The notes under the pieces: model-generated
What the model was told of the DNA's origin: nothing
What the model saw: only the letters and a program-made list of their open reading frames with translations
Databases searched by the model: none
Program-made: the position numbers and the translations under genes
DNA from: Gammaproteobacteria bacterium RIFCSPHIGHO2_12_FULL_41_20
GTDB lineage: Bacteria; Pseudomonadota; Gammaproteobacteria; DSM-16500
Length of the DNA: 58,301 bases
Direction of reading: 5' to 3'
Assembly (NCBI GenBank): GCA_001801575.1
Contig: MGYC01000023.1
Span: 1 to 58,301 of the forward strand
Part shown: positions 28,753 through 38,019 of the stretch, one piece after another
Layout: every line of letters starts with the position of its first letter
Position numbering within the stretch: the stretch's first letter is position 1

Positions 28753-29691
28753 ATGACTTACGCTCTTTCTGCCCAACAATTAACAAAGGTTTATGCTAAC
28801 GGCATGACCGCTCTCAAAGCCATCGACCTCAATGTGGCTAAAGGGGATTTTTTTGCATTGCTAGGCCCAAATGGCGCAGGAAAATCGACAACAATTGGCA
28901 TTATCTGTTCTTTGGTTAAAAAAACCTCGGGGAAAGTATTTATCTTTGGGCATGATATAGATACAGAATCAGCCAAGGCAAAATCATTGATTGGCGTTGT
29001 GCCGCAAGAAGCGAATTTTAGTTTATTTGAAAAGGTATCGCAAATTCTTTTAAATCAAGCTGGCTATTACGGAATCCCTAGAAAAACCGCACAGAAAAAC
29101 ATGGAGCTGTATCTTAAAGAATTAAATCTCTGGGATAAACGTGATCAACCGGTGTTTAAATTATCTGGGGGCATGAAACGACGCCTGATGATTGTTCGTG
29201 CACTTATGAGCGAGCCTAAGCTGTTAATTCTGGATGAACCCACAGCAGGTGTAGATATCGAGTTGCGCCGCACACTCTGGCATTTTCTTGAAAAACTTAA
29301 TCAAGAAGGTACAACCATTATATTAACGACGCATTATCTAGAAGAAGCAGAGCAGTTGTGCAAACATGTTGCTATTATTGATCATGGACGCATTATTGAA
29401 CATGCCAATATGAAAACATTGATTAGCCGTTTAAATATGCATACTGTGATACTAGATATTGATAAGCCACAAGCTAAATATCTGCACCTTATTGAATATC
29501 AATGTCAACCTATTGATGATACTTCTATTGAAGTTATTATCCGCCAAGGTCAGTCCGTTAATCATTTATTTCATCTGTTATCACAAAAAAATATTAATGT
29601 GATTAGCATGCGTAACAAAACAAACCGTCTAGAGGAATTATTTATGCATTTAATAGAGAAAAATAAAAAATCCTCTGCGGAGAATCCATGA
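28753..29691 (+). CDS. ABC-2 exporter ATP-binding subunit
   Basis: A 312-residue ATPase of the ABC-2/YadG-like class. Walker A GPNGAGKST at 38-46, Q-loop VPQEANFSL, signature LSGGMKRR, Walker B LLILDEP and H-loop TTHY are all intact. The last part is a C-terminal regulatory extension seen in drug or polysaccharide exporters. Its stop codon overlaps the permease start by 4 bp (ATGA). Substrate unknown. Confidence 0.93.
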   Translation: MTYALSAQQLTKVYANGMTALKAIDLNVAKGDFFALLGPNGAGKSTTIGIICSLVKKTSGKVFIFGHDIDTESAKAKSLIGVVPQEANFSLFEKVSQILLNQAGYYGIPRKTAQKNMELYLKELNLWDKRDQPVFKLSGGMKRRLMIVRALMSEPKLLILDEPTAGVDIELRRTLWHFLEKLNQEGTTIILTTHYLEEAEQLCKHVAIIDHGRIIEHANMKTLISRLNMHTVILDIDKPQAKYLHLIEYQCQPIDDTSIEVIIRQGQSVNHLFHLLSQKNINVISMRNKTNRLEELFMHLIEKNKKSSAENP

Positions 29692-30470
29692 CAGCGCGCA
29701 CTGGGTTTTATCCTAATGTTATTGCATTACAAACACTGCTATCCAAAGAGATATCTCGGTTTATGCGCATCTGGTCACAAACGCTGTTGCCACCTGCAAT
29801 TACCATGAGCTTGTATTTTATTATTTTTGGAAAATTTATCGGTTCGCAAATACAGAACATCCATGGGTATTCGTATATACAATACATTGTTCCTGGGTTA
29901 ATTATGCTATCACTCATGACTAACGCTTACTCAAACACCGCTTCCTCTTTTTTCCTCACTAAATTTAATAAAAGCATAGAAGAAATGTTAGTTTCACCTA
30001 TGCTCAACCTTATTTTATTATTAGGGTTTACATTGGGTGGCATGGTGCGTGGCTTACTGGTTGGAATAATTGTCATGATTATTTCACTCTTGTTTACACA
30101 TATCCCATGTCAGCATCCAGGAATTATTTTAATCACGGCAACACTTGCGGCAATGATTTTTTCTCTTGGTGGCTTGATTAATGGAATTTACGCTAAACGT
30201 TTTGATGATGTTGCGTTTGTGCCTACTTTTATCCTAACTCCACTCACATATCTCGGCGGAGTGTTTTACTCCATCTACCAACTTCCTACTGTTTGGCATA
30301 TTATTTCTCTTTGCAACCCCATTTTAGCGATAGTGGACACATTCCGATATGGTTTTCTGGGCGTGTCTGATATTAATATATTCTGGGGCATGGTATTTAT
30401 TTGCATTTTACTACTATTTGTATTTTTATGGGCATGGATGCTGTTAAAAAAGGGCGTAGGCAAGGCATAA
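29688..30470 (+). CDS. ABC-2 type transporter permease
   Basis: A 260-residue permease of the YadH/ABC-2 type with six transmembrane helices. The family motif around GLIMLSLMTNAYSN and the segment LTPLTYLGGVFYSIYQLP (the ABC-2 signature) are visible. It pairs with the overlapping ATPase gene. The complex would export lipids, drugs or a surface polymer; nothing here identifies the cargo. Confidence 0.92.
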   Translation: MTARTGFYPNVIALQTLLSKEISRFMRIWSQTLLPPAITMSLYFIIFGKFIGSQIQNIHGYSYIQYIVPGLIMLSLMTNAYSNTASSFFLTKFNKSIEEMLVSPMLNLILLLGFTLGGMVRGLLVGIIVMIISLLFTHIPCQHPGIILITATLAAMIFSLGGLINGIYAKRFDDVAFVPTFILTPLTYLGGVFYSIYQLPTVWHIISLCNPILAIVDTFRYGFLGVSDINIFWGMVFICILLLFVFLWAWMLLKKGVGKA

Positions 30471-30485
30471 TGGATTGATGCATGT

Positions 30486-31169
30486 ATGAATAGGGAGTTT
30501 ATATCATATCAAGAGGTTCTTAAATTATATAATCGTCAGGATATCCATATTTTCGAATCACATAATAACATGCCCAAGGTAATAAGCACGGGGAATGGAG
30601 AAGTAATTAAGTTCTTTTATAAAAAAACATGGTTTTCCTCTAATTACTACGCTCCTTATGCTATACGTTTTTTAAATAATTCGCGAAAGTTGCAAACTCT
30701 AGGCGTGCTCTCCCCAGAGGTAACAAGATTAAAGTATTGCCAACAATTAAAAGCCCATATTATTCACTATAAAAAACTGCCAGGGGACACTTTGTTATCC
30801 TTAATACAAAATGGCAATCATGAATTATTCAGTCATGCCATTAAAGTTATTAGTTATTTACATAAAAAAGGTATATTTTTTCGAGGCATTCACTTGTCCA
30901 ATATAATTTATCAGTCTAATAACAATATGGTTTTAGTTGATGTCACAGATATGGCAATAAAAGACAAACCACTTTCTTTACCTATGCGTTATAGAAATTT
31001 ACAGCATTTATTTTTTCATAAAAGAGATTACAATTTATGGAAATCAATCGGGATGGATAACTGTGTACAACAATATCTCGATCTTTCTGGGCTGTCAGAG
31101 TGCGCAAAAAAAATCCTTAGCTATTTGTTTAAATTAAAGTTAAATCTGTTAATCAGGGTTCCTAAGTGA
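30486..31169 (+). CDS. kinase-like protein of the LPS-kinase/InaA type, degenerate
   Basis: A 227-residue protein whose C-terminal half has a protein-kinase-like catalytic loop, GIFFRGIHLSNII (compare HGDLHPGNIL), and a metal-loop equivalent MVLVDVTDM instead of DFG. The N-lobe holds VIKFFYKK with a possible ATP-binding Lys. The family likely includes InaA, WaaP/RfaY heptose kinases and YrbL. The catalytic Asp of the HGD motif is replaced (Arg-Gly-Ile-His), so activity is uncertain. It starts 16 bp after the ABC-2 permease and is probably in the same operon, hinting at envelope glycolipid work. Confidence 0.65.
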   Translation: MNREFISYQEVLKLYNRQDIHIFESHNNMPKVISTGNGEVIKFFYKKTWFSSNYYAPYAIRFLNNSRKLQTLGVLSPEVTRLKYCQQLKAHIIHYKKLPGDTLLSLIQNGNHELFSHAIKVISYLHKKGIFFRGIHLSNIIYQSNNNMVLVDVTDMAIKDKPLSLPMRYRNLQHLFFHKRDYNLWKSIGMDNCVQQYLDLSGLSECAKKILSYLFKLKLNLLIRVPK

Positions 31170-31285
31170 ATCGCCACGTCCATCCTATGAGCTACATTAG
31201 AAAGCCCCCATACCAAAAAACACCTAGCAACTGCAAGTAAGGGGTGCGCGCGGGGGGGCGTGAATAGTTACGGATCTCTGGTGCC

Positions 31286-31301
31286 CTTAAGCATTCCTTA
31301 A
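31286..31301 (+). promoter_or_regulatory. possible PmrA-type direct repeat
   Basis: CTTAA, six bases, then CTTAA (31286-31301). The Coxiella PmrA site is described as CTTAA-N2-TT-N2-CTTAA; here the central pair is AT rather than TT. It lies about 320 bp before the HAD-like gene, with a palindrome between. The same bases can form a short CTTAAG hairpin followed by TTTTATAT, an alternative weak terminator for the ABC operon. Confidence 0.25.
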
Positions 31302-31360
31302 GCAAGGGTTTTATATACTTTCCTCAGTACAAAAATTATCTCGAAGCACAAAATGACACA

Positions 31361-31582
31361 GAGATTCTCAGCAGTTCCCGTTAACACTGTCATCCTGAGC
31401 GTGATACTGTCATCCTGAGCGTGATACTGTCATCCTGAGCGTGATACTGTCATCCTGAGCGTTAGCGAAGGATCAGTGTCCTTGTCAAACTAATTCAAGA
31501 AGGACACTGATCCTTCGCTAACGCTCAGGATGACAGTATCACGCTCAGGATGACAGTGTTAACGGGAACTGCTGAGAATCTC
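31361..31582. repeat. 222-bp palindrome with 20-bp tandem units
   Basis: Left arm 31361-31483 (123 nt), loop 31484-31499, right arm 31500-31582 (83 nt). The arms match apart from a 40-nt difference: the left arm has four copies of the 20-bp unit ACTGTCATCCTGAGCGTGAT (the last diverges), the right arm two. The unit holds GTCATCCTGAGCG, a sequence I know from intergenic repeats in several intracellular bacteria. It fills most of the 450-bp gap between 31169 and 31620. The remainder of that gap holds a G-rich run (31240-31260) and no gene. Confidence 0.95.
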
Positions 31583-31619
31583 GATACTTCTGGTGTTTTA
31601 TTTAGTGGAAATTTCAAGT

Positions 31620-33110
31620 ATGGCTAAGATCATTTTTTTATTATATGACGTCGATGGCACGCTATATACTTCCCGAGCACTTCGCGATGCCCCTAAGAGC
31701 ATGGAAGAGATGCCTTTATGGTTAGTAAAATACCACCAAAATTTACTCCATATACAACATCAACACATTCAGAAACAGGGTTATAAGAAGGTTGTAATTG
31801 GTCTTGCTACCAATAGACAATCCTACCATTTTGACGCAAGTACCTCACTAACATGTTTGCCTTTACTGCCCATGCTACAAAATGAGTTTCAAACACGCCT
31901 AGGAGAGAATGTTACGGTTGTTTTTGATTCATTTCTCATGGCAGATACGATAAAACATCAAGATGGCACAAGCTATTTACGTGCTTGTCAGGATAAATAT
32001 AATCACCAGCCATCATTAACACATGAGCATTGGTGGTTTGATAAAACAAAGGTATCCTTGCTTTATACACTTTGTCACCGCGCAGCGCTTCATCATCCAG
32101 ATGATATGATCACCATCAACTTGTATGATGATTTACCAGATATCTTAGAGTCATTATCTCGATTTTATTCTAATAATTCTGATTTATTACCGCGAAATAT
32201 CACTTTGAATTTATATCATTATACAGGGAACACCCCTTTTGCACATCGAGCATCCATACAAGGCACTGGCGAAATAGATGCTAATTACGCGAGTACCACT
32301 CTCTGCATGGGTTACTTTTGGTGCATTAATCAGCGCAAGTCATTACAAAAATATAATCGACAGCAATTTAGAGAGACAATTAATACAAGGAAACACTTCG
32401 TTATTGATATGGGCGATTTATTTGCCCATAATCCTGGGTTCCTTTACAAATTAAGAAAATATATAGCAAAGCTAAGACACCCAGCATCTTCCATTTCCCA
32501 GCAGCATACACCCTCTTACTATACTGCTGTTACTTTTGCGGAAAAAGTACCTGCTTTTTCTGTTTTAACTCACCCTACTCCACAGCCCCCAACACAAGTA
32601 ATAGCAGATTGCCTACAATATATTGCTTCACTCCCGGTATGGGAAACCATTTCATGTCACGGATGTTGTATATGGAATAGCTGTGTTCCGAGCGGCATTA
32701 AGCAAATAGCACAAAGTCCATCCAACCTTAGTGCTATAGATGCTGTAGCGCAAGCAAAACTAAATACTCGTCGTTTTTGGCGCAAACCCATCACATTAGA
32801 ATTTTACCAGTTGATTGGTAATGTTACCCAATCACCCCAGCAACCAGGTCAACAAAAACAATTAATAGCAGCATTTTGCCAGAAATATAAAATTGAAGAT
32901 GCCTATATCAAACATATGCTAAGCCTCATCACTAGCAACGTTGCCCATGCTGAAACACAAGCTACGGAAACACAAGATCATGTTTTTGGCGCTCCTCTGC
33001 GCAGGGTCCGTGCATATAATAATGTTTCTATCCTTGATGTTCCTACTAACGAACCTGCGGCTACCAATAGTCCCATGAACAGCGCTCCCATAGTTAATTT
33101 CTCCCCATGA
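31620..33110 (+). CDS. HAD-like orphan protein
   Basis: A 496-residue protein starting MAKIIFLLYDVDGTLY, the first motif of the HAD phosphatase superfamily, with nucleophile Asp10 and acid/base Asp12 in DVDGTL. Further HAD motifs are not obvious, although IVIGLATNR-like sequence (here VVIGLATNRQ, about 60-69) could be motif II. The C-terminal half has no recognised domain and ends with a Pro/Asn-rich tail. I chose Met at 31620 over the longer reading. Alone between two hairpin elements. It could be an effector phosphatase, but this is inference. Confidence 0.72.
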   Translation: MAKIIFLLYDVDGTLYTSRALRDAPKSMEEMPLWLVKYHQNLLHIQHQHIQKQGYKKVVIGLATNRQSYHFDASTSLTCLPLLPMLQNEFQTRLGENVTVVFDSFLMADTIKHQDGTSYLRACQDKYNHQPSLTHEHWWFDKTKVSLLYTLCHRAALHHPDDMITINLYDDLPDILESLSRFYSNNSDLLPRNITLNLYHYTGNTPFAHRASIQGTGEIDANYASTTLCMGYFWCINQRKSLQKYNRQQFRETINTRKHFVIDMGDLFAHNPGFLYKLRKYIAKLRHPASSISQQHTPSYYTAVTFAEKVPAFSVLTHPTPQPPTQVIADCLQYIASLPVWETISCHGCCIWNSCVPSGIKQIAQSPSNLSAIDAVAQAKLNTRRFWRKPITLEFYQLIGNVTQSPQQPGQQKQLIAAFCQKYKIEDAYIKHMLSLITSNVAHAETQATETQDHVFGAPLRRVRAYNNVSILDVPTNEPAATNSPMNSAPIVNFSP

Positions 33111-33143
33111 GTTATAAAAAACCTCTCTGTATATGAGCTATAA

Positions 33144-33190
33144 TCCTAACAACTGTCTTAAAATTTTCAAATTTAAGACAGTTGTTAGGA
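33144..33190. repeat. 19-bp perfect stem-loop
   Basis: TCCTAACAACTGTCTTAAA (33144-33162), loop of 9 nt, and its perfect complement (33172-33190). No U-tract follows on either strand. It lies between the HAD-like gene and the methyltransferase gene and could act as an mRNA-stabilising hairpin or be a small repeat. Confidence 0.9.
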
Positions 33191-33247
33191 TATGCAATAT
33201 TAGGGTTAATTTACAAAAACAGGGAAGTTTCTATAGAGGGAGTAACC

Positions 33248-34006
33248 ATGGATTATATTCAACATTTTGCCAGTCAATCAGCAAACTATTTACACTTTAG
33301 GCCTACTTATCCCCAGGCTTTATTTAGCTATCTAGTATCACTAATAAAAACACACGATACCGCTTGGGATTGCGCCACTGGCAATGGTCAAGCAGCTGTC
33401 GCTTTGTCCCATTATTTTAAACAAGTTATTGCTACAGATATCAATCCGGCCCAACTTACTGTGGCACCTAAAAAAAACAATATACACTACTATGCATGGC
33501 CAGCCGAGAAAACACAAATTGCCGCACACACTATTAATCTAATTACTATAGCGCAAGCGCTACATTGGCTTAACTTTAAGCGATTTTATAATGAGGTCAA
33601 GAGAGTAGCTGCACCTAATAGCATAATAGCGGCTTGGTGCTATAGTCTCTGCACGATTAATCCAACTATTGATATTTATATTAAAAAACTATACTTTCAG
33701 ATACTAGGGGAAACTTATTTACCTAAAGAAGTAAAGCATATTTATAACCAATATACGAGTATTCCTTTCCCTTTTACAAAACAATTAACGCCACAATTTT
33801 TTATTGAAAAAGAAATTAACCTATCGCAATTTATTGGCTATTTGCAAACATGGTCAGCAATAAAAGAATATCAAATGCGCTTACAAAAAAATCCCATTGA
33901 TCTTATATTAAATGATTTAACAAAAGCATGGGGTGATGCAAATCAATCTCATCGTATCACTTGGCCTATTCATCTATTAGTAGGCTACATATCACATAAC
34001 TCTTGA
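33248..34006 (+). CDS. class I SAM-dependent methyltransferase
   Basis: A 252-residue methyltransferase. The SAM-binding motif I is WDCATGNGQ (40-48), followed by an acidic strand end VIATDINP and the motif ITIAQALHWLNF. The N-terminus (YIQHFASQSANYLHFRPTYP) is typical of the yeast Tmt1/COG2226-like group. The substrate is unknown. I chose the ATG at 33248 with GGGAG upstream. It ends 15 bp inside the convergent orphan gene. Confidence 0.85.
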   Translation: MDYIQHFASQSANYLHFRPTYPQALFSYLVSLIKTHDTAWDCATGNGQAAVALSHYFKQVIATDINPAQLTVAPKKNNIHYYAWPAEKTQIAAHTINLITIAQALHWLNFKRFYNEVKRVAAPNSIIAAWCYSLCTINPTIDIYIKKLYFQILGETYLPKEVKHIYNQYTSIPFPFTKQLTPQFFIEKEINLSQFIGYLQTWSAIKEYQMRLQKNPIDLILNDLTKAWGDANQSHRITWPIHLLVGYISHNS

Positions 34007-35176
34007 CAAGGAAAATACACCAACAGGATCACGATGTCTTCTATCCACACTTAAAGCTTCTTCTAAAGTGGATTCCATATCATCAACTATTCGTTGACCT
34101 TGTATGGGTAATATATTCTGTAACAATGGAAAAAAAATTGACTGAAAAATATTTACTACAGGAACCCCTATATTTCTATCTATGTCTCGCTGCCTTACTA
34201 AGCTTTCACGATAACCTTGTAGAGTCACCTTAAATAGTTTCAACTCTTCTTCTATTGTCATCTCTTGAGCATTAAAAATCTTTTCTAAAATACATATGTA
34301 TGCATATTTTTCTAATGCTAATCGGAAAGATTCATATAAAGGCTGATTATTTCCTGTAGTACCTCGCTTTGAGCTGGATAAATACGTTGCTAATCTGCCT
34401 GATTTAGTCTCAACCCATTCAACAAAATCTTCGCTATTTATCAAATCCTTACGCAAGAAATATGCCTGATAACTTTTTGCGTCAAGAGCACTCCATATTC
34501 TTTGCATGGCTTTTCGCAAATGTTGCTTGTATTCACCACAGAGCCCTTGTAGCTTATTTTTAGCATAAACCTGCAATTTATTATAATTTAAATATTGCAG
34601 TATAATTGCAGCTGATTCACTCCCCTCACCAGAAATAGCAACATCAATAAATTTGAATCCCTCTGGTTTCAACATGAACGTAGATGTGATTGTTGCTCCC
34701 GCTCCAGAAAACAATATACCTCTGCCTTGACTAACTCCATCTGGTACACATACGGTTGTTTTATAATAGATAACACCATTTTCGTGATACAAGGCAACAT
34801 GACGACCTGTATCTGCAAAAGAAGGAAGAAGATTCTCACCGAATTGTTTATTTCTCCATTGCATGGCTAGGCACGATAATCGGGATGGCGCATAAGATGG
34901 AGCTTGAGAATACCATTGTATGAAGTAGTTAATGTTTGCATCACTCCAACCTGATTCACGTAAAAAGGTTGAAAAAGCCTGGCTATCTACATATTTTTCA
35001 GCAGGAATATCTTTACTATTAACCACCTTATGCTCATCTTCAAAGCTTAACGAACGCTTTAAATCCTTTACTAACTGGTCTAACCCCATAGCCCCTTCAG
35101 GAGGAACCTCTAGGCACGCAATGACTTCGGCAGGCAATTCCTCGCGTGTAAAAATATCTTGTTTTCTGCTAGGCAT
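33992..35176 (-). CDS. orphan protein
   Basis: A 394-residue protein with no recognised family, signal peptide or membrane helix. It contains two Tyr/Phe-rich segments and a helical C-terminus. The last 15 bp overlap the convergent methyltransferase gene. The promoter region 35177-35305 is AT-rich and otherwise empty. An effector role is possible but unsupported. Confidence 0.7.
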   Translation of the reverse strand: MPSRKQDIFTREELPAEVIACLEVPPEGAMGLDQLVKDLKRSLSFEDEHKVVNSKDIPAEKYVDSQAFSTFLRESGWSDANINYFIQWYSQAPSYAPSRLSCLAMQWRNKQFGENLLPSFADTGRHVALYHENGVIYYKTTVCVPDGVSQGRGILFSGAGATITSTFMLKPEGFKFIDVAISGEGSESAAIILQYLNYNKLQVYAKNKLQGLCGEYKQHLRKAMQRIWSALDAKSYQAYFLRKDLINSEDFVEWVETKSGRLATYLSSSKRGTTGNNQPLYESFRLALEKYAYICILEKIFNAQEMTIEEELKLFKVTLQGYRESLVRQRDIDRNIGVPVVNIFQSIFFPLLQNILPIQGQRIVDDMESTLEEALSVDRRHRDPVGVFSLSRVM

Positions 35177-35305
35177 AATAAAATCTCATTGGTCAGAGGT
35201 TCTCGTAATTACAGCCCCCCAGTAAGGCGCTTAAATATTACACACAAACACCTTGGCCTGTCTATAGTTATTCCAGGCCTGTGAATTGTAGCATGGCTTT
35301 TTGCG

Positions 35306-36919
35306 CTAATTTTTAATGCAATTTCTCGTATCAATACCTACTACATTAAAAGCATGCGCAGGCACATTTAAATCATAGTGATAATCTTGGGCTGCCTTCA
35401 TGACTCCACATGCTGCCTGAGCAAACGAAGCTGTGGATGTCCAGTAATGTGCATTAGCTTGCACCATGACATCAAAAGCCTGCTTAGCATTCCAGCCTGG
35501 CGCTATAGCCAAAAGATAATAAACGTGGTTAAAAATACCACTGCTATGGTGCACATTCATATCCCAAGAGTATTGGCTTACATGATCAATAGAACAATCA
35601 CTGCCCGGCCTATCTCCATAACAATCTTTACTGGGTTTATCCATGTAGCGTAATGCTCGGTCTTCTGTTTTTATATCTCCCCAGCCAATCAGAAAATCCG
35701 TTTTACCATAAGCAAAAAATTCAGCTGCAATACCTGCCATGTCAGAAAATGCTTCATTTAATCCACCAGATTGGCCGTAATAAGCTAACTGTGAATGTTG
35801 TTCAGTAAATCCATGACTAAGCTCATGCGCCACAGTATCAAGCGATGTAAATGGGTTGAATTCTTTACTATGCAAGCTATCACCAAAAGTAGCCTGCCCC
35901 GCGGCCCAATAAGCATTGGTATCAGGAAGATGTACAGTAACAAGGATAAGCATTGGTTTCCCTGCTTTCACTAATACAGGTAAGTTATACCAGGATTGAT
36001 ACATTTGCTTGGTAATCATGGCCCCGAACATAGCATCATTACTGGGTGACCAACTCGTTGCAATAGCATCAAAGTTTGCATTCCAATAAATATTATTATG
36101 CTCTACATTAAGACTTATGCAAGGGAACCCAACAACCTTACTCTTGGCTCGATAATCTTTAACTACAACTGTATCAGTTCGCATCTGACATATACCGGTA
36201 GTTGCGTCACGCTGCACATAGAGTTGTTGCGCATGCCCTTCTAATCCATCAAACGTTTTTTGTCCCGTTTTATGATTACCTCCCCAACCACCAGCGGCCA
36301 CTGTATCTAGTGTTTTAAGATCATCCCAGTGCTGATATATCTGGAAATTAACAGCATCAATAATATAAGCAAGATTTTTGGGCATGGCATGGGTTTTTGA
36401 TACAGCAAAAAACTTAATATAAAATGCCCAATGCGCTATATGGTGCTCATCCAGATAAATAATTAATTGGCTCTGTGAATCCGTGATGTGACTATCTTTG
36501 CCGGATTTATTCTGATACAGATGAATACTATGTGTTAATGCTTGCTCTTTATGTGCGGTACTAAATAGATAAGTAGGCGCATTAAATAAATCTTGCTGCA
36601 GCCCCTCATATACAATGCCGTTACTATGATTATGGAGTGCCAATAGTGAGGAAAGTGGTTTAGTTGAATTTCCTAGTTGCGGAAAGTGAATAATGGCATC
36701 CCCTCCCCAGACAGCATAGCCTTGATAGGTCTGCGCAATACGGATATGCAATGTATTATTAAAATCCGTAGATCGACTAGTTTCTTTCATGGTGATTGTT
36801 GATGGCACCGCTGTGTGACGTAATAAATAAGCCGGTTGATCATCTAAATGAATAGGTATAGCAGAAAATGCCGGAGATGCGACAAACAACACACCAAGGT
36901 TAATTAAAAGTTTTTTCAT
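35306..36919 (-). CDS. secreted M4 (thermolysin-type) zinc metalloprotease
   Basis: A 537-residue prepro-protease. MKKLLINLGVLFVASPAFSA is the signal peptide; an FTP/PepSY-type propeptide follows (about 25-200) and then the catalytic domain. Zinc ligands are His365 and His369 in HELSH and Glu389 in GGLNEAFSD, exactly as in the M4 pattern; the C-terminal His lies in HHSSGIFNHVYYLLA. In Legionella a similar protease (ProA/Msp) leaves the cell by type II secretion, and that is the likely route here. The start at 36919 has AAGGAG upstream. It follows the cyo operon with an intervening hairpin and could be read through. Confidence 0.93.
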   Translation of the reverse strand: MKKLLINLGVLFVASPAFSAIPIHLDDQPAYLLRHTAVPSTITMKETSRSTDFNNTLHIRIAQTYQGYAVWGGDAIIHFPQLGNSTKPLSSLLALHNHSNGIVYEGLQQDLFNAPTYLFSTAHKEQALTHSIHLYQNKSGKDSHITDSQSQLIIYLDEHHIAHWAFYIKFFAVSKTHAMPKNLAYIIDAVNFQIYQHWDDLKTLDTVAAGGWGGNHKTGQKTFDGLEGHAQQLYVQRDATTGICQMRTDTVVVKDYRAKSKVVGFPCISLNVEHNNIYWNANFDAIATSWSPSNDAMFGAMITKQMYQSWYNLPVLVKAGKPMLILVTVHLPDTNAYWAAGQATFGDSLHSKEFNPFTSLDTVAHELSHGFTEQHSQLAYYGQSGGLNEAFSDMAGIAAEFFAYGKTDFLIGWGDIKTEDRALRYMDKPSKDCYGDRPGSDCSIDHVSQYSWDMNVHHSSGIFNHVYYLLAIAPGWNAKQAFDVMVQANAHYWTSTASFAQAACGVMKAAQDYHYDLNVPAHAFNVVGIDTRNCIKN

Positions 36920-36951
36920 GCAATTACTCCTTATCAAAATAGTATTATTAC

Positions 36952-37011
36952 TCCTCCCCTCTATTGAGAAATGATGGAGAAAAGTCCATCGCCGCTCAAT
37001 GGAGAGGAGGG
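36952..37011. repeat. imperfect double hairpin between cyoD and the M4 gene
   Basis: An outer stem pairs TCCTCCCCTCTATTGAG-like sequence with CTCAATGGAGAGGAGGG, and an inner stem pairs GATGGA with TCCATC across GAAAAG. It lies 70 bp after cyoD and 33 bp before the protease start. No U-tract; it may regulate read-through or mRNA stability. Confidence 0.7.
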
Positions 37012-37082
37012 TAAGAGAGAGGGGGCACAAATACAGGTTGGCCTTAACCTAAAGAGAAACGCTTCAAGAATAAAAATGGACA

Positions 37083-37421
37083 CTAATGCATCATGTTGTA
37101 GTGTAAATTCCACATGATCCATAATGAGCCCATGATAATACACAGCAAAATAACCCCTGTAAATATCAAGGCCATTACATTAATGCGCCCCTGCTCAGTT
37201 TGTGTATTTAAACGTAAAAAACAAAGTAATTGGACTAGAAATTGCAAACAGGCCGCCGCATAAATAACAGCTAATATTTGGCCCTTAGTCAACTGACTTG
37301 ACATCACCACCCAAAAGGCAATCAAAGTCAACAGGACACAACCTACTACGCCAACCACATAAATGCTTAATTTTTTTTGTCCGGTACCATAGTCAATATT
37401 GCTAGCCTCATGATAGCCCAT
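37083..37421 (-). CDS. cyoD: cytochrome bo3 ubiquinol oxidase subunit IV
   Basis: A 112-residue three-helix membrane protein, the small CyoD subunit that helps assemble the oxidase. Helices are about 20-40, 47-66 and 80-100. It is the last gene of the cyoABCD operon, starting 1 bp after the cyoC stop. No cyoE (heme O synthase) follows, so heme O synthesis must be encoded elsewhere. Confidence 0.92.
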   Translation of the reverse strand: MGYHEASNIDYGTGQKKLSIYVVGVVGCVLLTLIAFWVVMSSQLTKGQILAVIYAAACLQFLVQLLCFLRLNTQTEQGRINVMALIFTGVILLCIIMGSLWIMWNLHYNMMH

Positions 37422-37422
37422 A

Positions 37423-38019
37423 CTAGATAGCCTCCATTAAGTAGACAATGGTAAATACAAAAATCCACACGATATCTAAGAAGTTCCAAAATAATCCTAA
37501 ATATGTCATGCGTCTTTTTGTTGTTTGCGTGATTTTCATAATAGGTAATTGGATAATCATAAGTAGAATCCATAACAATCCAATACTCACATGCAAGCCA
37601 TGCGTTCCAACTAGTGTAAAAAATGAGGAAGCTTGCGCACTTATATCCCAGCGATACCCTGCTATCGCTAAGTGAATAAATTCATTTACTTCCATCGTGA
37701 TGAATCCTGCACCAAGTAAGAAAGTAATTAACAACCACCACTGCACTTTTAATAATTTACTTTGGTTCATATTTAATAACGCCAAACAAAATGTAAAGTT
37801 GGATGCCAACAAGAAAAAAGTTTCCATTAATACATCATACAAATTTAAATGATTCTTTAGTGCAGGACCTTGCATACCGGTACTGTGTAATACTAGAAAT
37901 GTTGCAAACAAACACCCAAACAAAATGCAATCAGACATAATATATAACCAAAATCCAAACACATCGGTTGTATCGGCGTTATGCTTATGCGTATCAATAA
38001 CCATAGCCTCACCGTGCAT
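37423..38019 (-). CDS. cyoC: cytochrome bo3 ubiquinol oxidase subunit III
   Basis: A 198-residue protein with five transmembrane helices of the COX3 family; it shows [14 protein letters not shown] near the start and the [10 protein letters not shown] segment. It packs against subunit I but has no redox centre. Its start overlaps cyoB by 11 bp. Confidence 0.94.
   Translation of the reverse strand: MHGEAMVIDTHKHNADTTDVFGFWLYIMSDCILFGCLFATFLVLHSTGMQGPALKNHLNLYDVLMETFFLLASNFTFCLALLNMNQSKLLKVQWWLLITFLLGAGFITMEVNEFIHLAIAGYRWDISAQASSFFTLVGTHGLHVSIGLLWILLMIIQLPIMKITQTTKRRMTYLGLFWNFLDIVWIFVFTIVYLMEAI

Noticed and set aside
31361-31582. CRISPR array suggested by the 20-bp units
   Set aside because: The units are contiguous without unique spacers and lie in a palindrome; no cas genes are present.
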